The notes beneath the pieces were generated by a model. It had not been told where the DNA came from and made no database searches. It worked only from the letters and a program-made list of their open reading frames with translations. Shown one piece after another: positions 34,901 through 36,440 of a stretch of DNA of 36,440 bases. The translations under genes and the position numbers were made by a program. The stretch spans positions 1 to 36,440 of the forward strand of contig NZ_RQYZ01000029.1 of the NCBI RefSeq assembly GCF_003932855.1, read 5' to 3'. This DNA comes from Tessaracoccus sp. OH4464_COT-324 (GTDB lineage: Bacteria; Actinomycetota; Actinomycetes; Propionibacteriales; Propionibacteriaceae). Each line of letters begins with the position of its first letter. The first letter of the stretch is position 1.

Positions 34901-35306
34901 CGAAGCAATTCAGCATGATTTCCCCAGCACTGCTTCCGGAAAATTTTGGCTTGGGTATTCGAGAATCGTTCGCGCACAGCTTTCACTCAGCCCTCTCTCT
35001 GACTCATCCGAACCGACAACAGGCTCCGCAATTGAAGAAATATTGGCAAGCCTCCCTCTAGTATGCTCTCCCCAGTCCCGCCTAAGAACTAGCGCATTGG
35101 CCGAAATGCTGGACTTTTCCGATATCCCCAATAGCTTCCTGCCAAAATTCATCTTTTTCGGGTATCGCATAGTGTCACAGTATAATTCCGAGACGGCATC
35201 GATCACCAAAGAAAGAATAGACAGACTACTGTGGGAGCGAAACCTCCTCCCAGAGTATCTTGACCAACAGGATTCATTAAACATCCCTCAGGACTCCAAC
35301 GAGTAG
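31998..35306 (+). CDS. NACHT/STAND NTPase, candidate defence protein
   Basis: This 1102-residue protein has an N-terminal all-helical part (residues 1-250, no family recognised), a NACHT NTPase core (about 265-480) and a long helical C-terminal part (about 490-1100) likely built of repeats that could sense a ligand. Core motifs are Walker A LGDPGSGKTTL (Lys278), the NACHT-type Walker B LIALDGLDE (Asp355, Asp358, Glu359) and the sensor VTSRIAGY near 388-395. ATG 31998 has AGGA six bases ahead; GTG 31995 is the alternative. Base composition drops sharply against its neighbours, TTA codons appear, and transposase remnants follow, so it was probably acquired by transfer. Bacterial NACHT proteins of this design protect against phages; here that is inference. 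No partner gene is adjacent. Confidence 0.88.
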   Translation: MTYIPGAKPRITLARHLLRAAASAAGYDWLVRTVFEVSSTSDLQVTQLVSQAAHTLATGPLLRDFPNKRDIAEWAEATLCEAYEHLSDKSPGDLTKAAAFSAEALSKLILDKGIPKNKLNDHSSFSHDELEYLKALNHEAAALVSRWYRTFPEGRTVATVEILNSLLASTTRIEQLISSSRSQNTRKREQLTALWHEICSATLLQLKRLPDYYPVKFTVSDLCENLQIALLGEHDFQHFASRRLYLDSFFHSGSLVDSATLATKPGLYIVLGDPGSGKTTLAKGILLQEQYSERPLIFARLEDLDHIYQTQSLSSRNQAVILAAAKFAQIAIKHNDAESLSDIYLTHDKALIALDGLDEVISAAGYSAARECALALARDGHTVLVTSRIAGYTSPWKEADGHFAMLPLATEQQLHFANSWFEASKSELARKRFETSLQNSSIAAVMENPLILGAVCLLAHYDHIPQTPARVIDRFIDHFFRAPWKAPSLQLIDVKKIAKLRQTALITAWKMAHSKHQGHLSWTDTIRIAELGSSDNGDSIDLYQTGMLIPHGALEPIGDTHQQVRWLHRRFHENLVARQLSNMIEEQGKWKSAMSRAVLSPAWQEALDQCFDFLSQEALRAVIVFLETRTSESFSGEKYYQALFRAARRIDEEELREHCAELAIQSNYWFDAIDLRITSVLPALINSAKKHKLPTALPWILNTLIERGSYDPQAFNSIAQYSNEARIIHIAAIARKNWNAITKRQIVKILENESPLKFPLFATPLGAPEWNDLYDTLDHICSFPHSTNENSECLCSRVAFELYRANPEAWQTAHSRKPSSPLKTQIILQTDDLDLSCNDINASSICHATSLRVAFTALTQQRELPPLFSECLVAEAASIDFGAAHAEVHESRDSIDLLADFAEEVINRYRKKKNLSLTQAILADQALRFMSTHPTPSSIITLIRSSLNLNAQFDSNLVAQALNCAPWGEAIQHDFPSTASGKFWLGYSRIVRAQLSLSPLSDSSEPTTGSAIEEILASLPLVCSPQSRLRTSALAEMLDFSDIPNSFLPKFIFFGYRIVSQYNSETASITKERIDRLLWERNLLPEYLDQQDSLNIPQDSNE

Positions 35307-35479
35307 GTTCTTTGCCTTTTAGATCTGACCTGCACGTTGTGTTGCTGTTTCTTGAGTTCTGGTAGGTTGGGGGCCCTGTCAGTGAGAGTTTGATTGGAGT
35401 TGCCCCGCATCAGATTTAGCGGCAGGGCTGCTGTGTAGATTGTGAGAGAGTCAGACAGGGGTAGGCCACCGGTGATTCC
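35307..35479. other. Non-coding stretch after the NACHT gene
   Basis: No gene is supported in these 173 bases. They contain G/T-rich sequence and CTGTCAGTGAGAGTTTGA near 35376-35393, which may be the outer end of the decayed insertion sequence that follows. No matching inverted copy was found. Confidence 0.35.
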
Positions 35480-35690
35480 GGCGGGGAAAGAAGATCAGGG
35501 TCGTGCCCGGTGTCCTGGCCGGCGAGATATCGATTGCTGAGGCTGCTCACCGAGAGAAGTGTCCGAGCACTCAATTGGCGGTGGAAAGCGGACTTCCTTG
35601 AAGGTGGCGAGACCGCGCTGGTCGCGGATAAGTATGGGCCCTCAGCGAAGGGAGCAGCATCTAGGTGTGATGTCCGGTCGGGTTGGTGTG
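35480..35690 (+). pseudogene. Remnant of an IS3-type OrfA-like transposase N-terminus
   Basis: Pieces in different plus-strand frames read in order like one helix-turn-helix transposase start: KIRVVPGVLAGEISIAEAAH (about 35493-35552), EHSIG (35563-35577), then RWKADFLEGGETALVAD (about 35577-35630) and a run resembling REQHLGVM (about 35650-35675). At least three frame changes are needed, so it is dead. The order of motifs (leucine-rich start, SIAEAA helix, SIGRWK, FLEGG) is that of OrfA-like proteins in IS3-family elements of actinobacteria. Only the first 60-70 residues remain. Confidence 0.6.
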
Positions 35691-35814
35691 GTTCGTGTGG
35701 TGCGGGCGTGTGAGACGAGGGCCTCCTGTGGTGAAGTTGGGGCTGTATAGAAGCCAGCACCTCCGTCGAGGAAGCTTTCGTGTCCCGCACTGCCCGTTCG
35801 AAGGCTGCTTTGAT

Positions 35815-36440
35815 ATCACGAACCCGACTGAGGCTGGCCCGGGTCGTGGTCGAGCGGGGGCTGATCCATAGCTGGGGCGGCTGGGCGTTATGACGTGTCC
35901 CGTAAGTCTGCGCAGAAGTGGTCGAGACGTTAGCGTGGCCAGAACGCGGCGGGCGTGTTTGGCAGGTCATCGCGCCCCCTGCGCCAGCCCAGGCGAGACC
36001 CCTGACCCGTCTGGTGAAGAGGCTCATGGGCTTGAGGATCAGGCTGCGGCTGGTGCTACGTCGGGCGCGGGCAAGAGGCTTCCGTAACTGTGTAGTCATG
36101 TCGGCTCGGACGAGTGCGGCCAAGGAGTCTCTGGCCCTGCTGCCGGTCGGGACGTGCTACCTGCACGCCGTCATTGACGGCTACTCGCTGGTCGCCTACG
36201 TCGAGGCCCGCGGGCGAGACCGTCCGCACCGCGACCGCCGTACTCGTTCGCGCGCTCGCCTGATTCGCTGCCCGAAGCATCACGGTCAACCGATAGCGGC
36301 GGCTGCTACCGGTCCCCATTTTTGCTGCGGCACCTGCGTCGAACTGGGCATTGCCCACAACCGCTCCAGGCCGTATCGGCCTCAGATCAGCGGGAAGATC
36401 GAACGTTTTCACCGCACGTTGGTCGAGGGCTGGGCCTTCA
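35815..36440 (+). pseudogene. Degenerate IS481-family transposase, runs off the window
   Basis: Plus-strand pieces match IS481 transposases in order across several frames: LRLARVVVERGL (35830-35865), DVSRKSAQKWSRR then a stop (35892-35933), RSSRPLRQPRRDP (about 35967-36000), TRLVKRLMGLRIRLRL (about 36006-36053), then after a large gap YLHAVIDGYSLVAYVEA (about 36160-36210), ETVRTATAVLVRALA (about 36217-36261), GGCYRSPF, and finally ELGIAHNRSRPYRPQ with GKIERFHRTLVEGWAF at the edge. The catalytic-domain DDE framework is recognisable, but the region between 36053 and 36160 lacks roughly 80 residues and at least four frameshifts are present. It is an inactive relic marking the right side of the transferred segment. 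Confidence 0.8.

Noticed and set aside
35231-35253. A CebR-like half site (TGGGAGCG, then CTCCCA) inside the NACHT gene
   Set aside because: The halves are separated by several extra bases and lie within coding sequence. Only the sites at 1240 and 1343 have correct spacing and promoter context.
35416-36123. Minus-strand open frame of 235 codons over the transposase remnants
   Set aside because: The plus strand carries ordered transposase motifs; the minus frame is Ser/Arg/Pro-rich noise.

Overview
The window is high-GC actinobacterial DNA. Three things point to a Propionibacteriaceae-like actinomycete (Cutibacterium, Arachnia or a relative): the gene order E2 dehydrogenase subunit / lipB / lipA / DUF4191 / RDD protein / glnA, the GTG starts placed a few bases after -10-like boxes, and a five-gene 'anchored repeat' metal ABC operon of the kind known from Propionibacterium acnes. 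The genus is inference.

Layout, left to right. (1) The 3' end of a lipoyl-dependent E2 gene (sucB-like) and its terminator. (2) A LacI-controlled sugar operon (1213-8477): solute-binding lipoprotein, two permeases, LacI regulator and a GH2 beta-galactosidase. It sits behind a perfect CebR-type palindrome and a second near-perfect copy. (3) A frameshifted gene remnant of unknown family (about 8520-9410). (4) A minus-strand operon (16118 to 9416) of five overlapping genes: a large His-rich surface protein with repeats, a ZnuA-type binding protein with a surface domain inserted in it, a small anchored protein of the same domain family, an ATPase and a permease. A Fur/Zur-like box lies in front of it. 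(5) Plus-strand housekeeping genes: lipB, lipA, a DUF4191 membrane protein, an ABC-F ATPase, an unknown membrane protein and a DtxR/MntR-type regulator. (6) A broken PTS EIIC gene. (7) A second metal ABC operon (27380 to 23883) of binding protein, ATPase and two permeases, every junction overlapping. Its promoter region carries a Fur/Zur-like box with the same 10-bp core as the first operon, plus a separate perfect 7-5-7 palindrome. (8) A divergent AAA ATPase, a PQQ-like repeat membrane protein, an RDD protein and glnA (type I glutamine synthetase). (9) An AT-richer 3.3-kb gene for a large NACHT/STAND NTPase directly after glnA, followed by two decayed transposase genes (an IS3-type OrfA-like HTH piece and an IS481-family remnant that runs off the end).

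How it fits together. E2 needs lipoate, which LipB and LipA make and attach. The two metal uptake systems and the MntR-like regulator suggest a zinc/manganese acquisition neighbourhood probably coordinated by at least two metalloregulators. The sugar operon imports an oligosaccharide and cleaves a beta-galactoside. The strongest candidate for an undescribed system is the lone, transferred-looking NACHT protein, a possible anti-phage protein with no recognisable effector domain. Next is the anchored-repeat metal system with its domain-in-domain binding protein.
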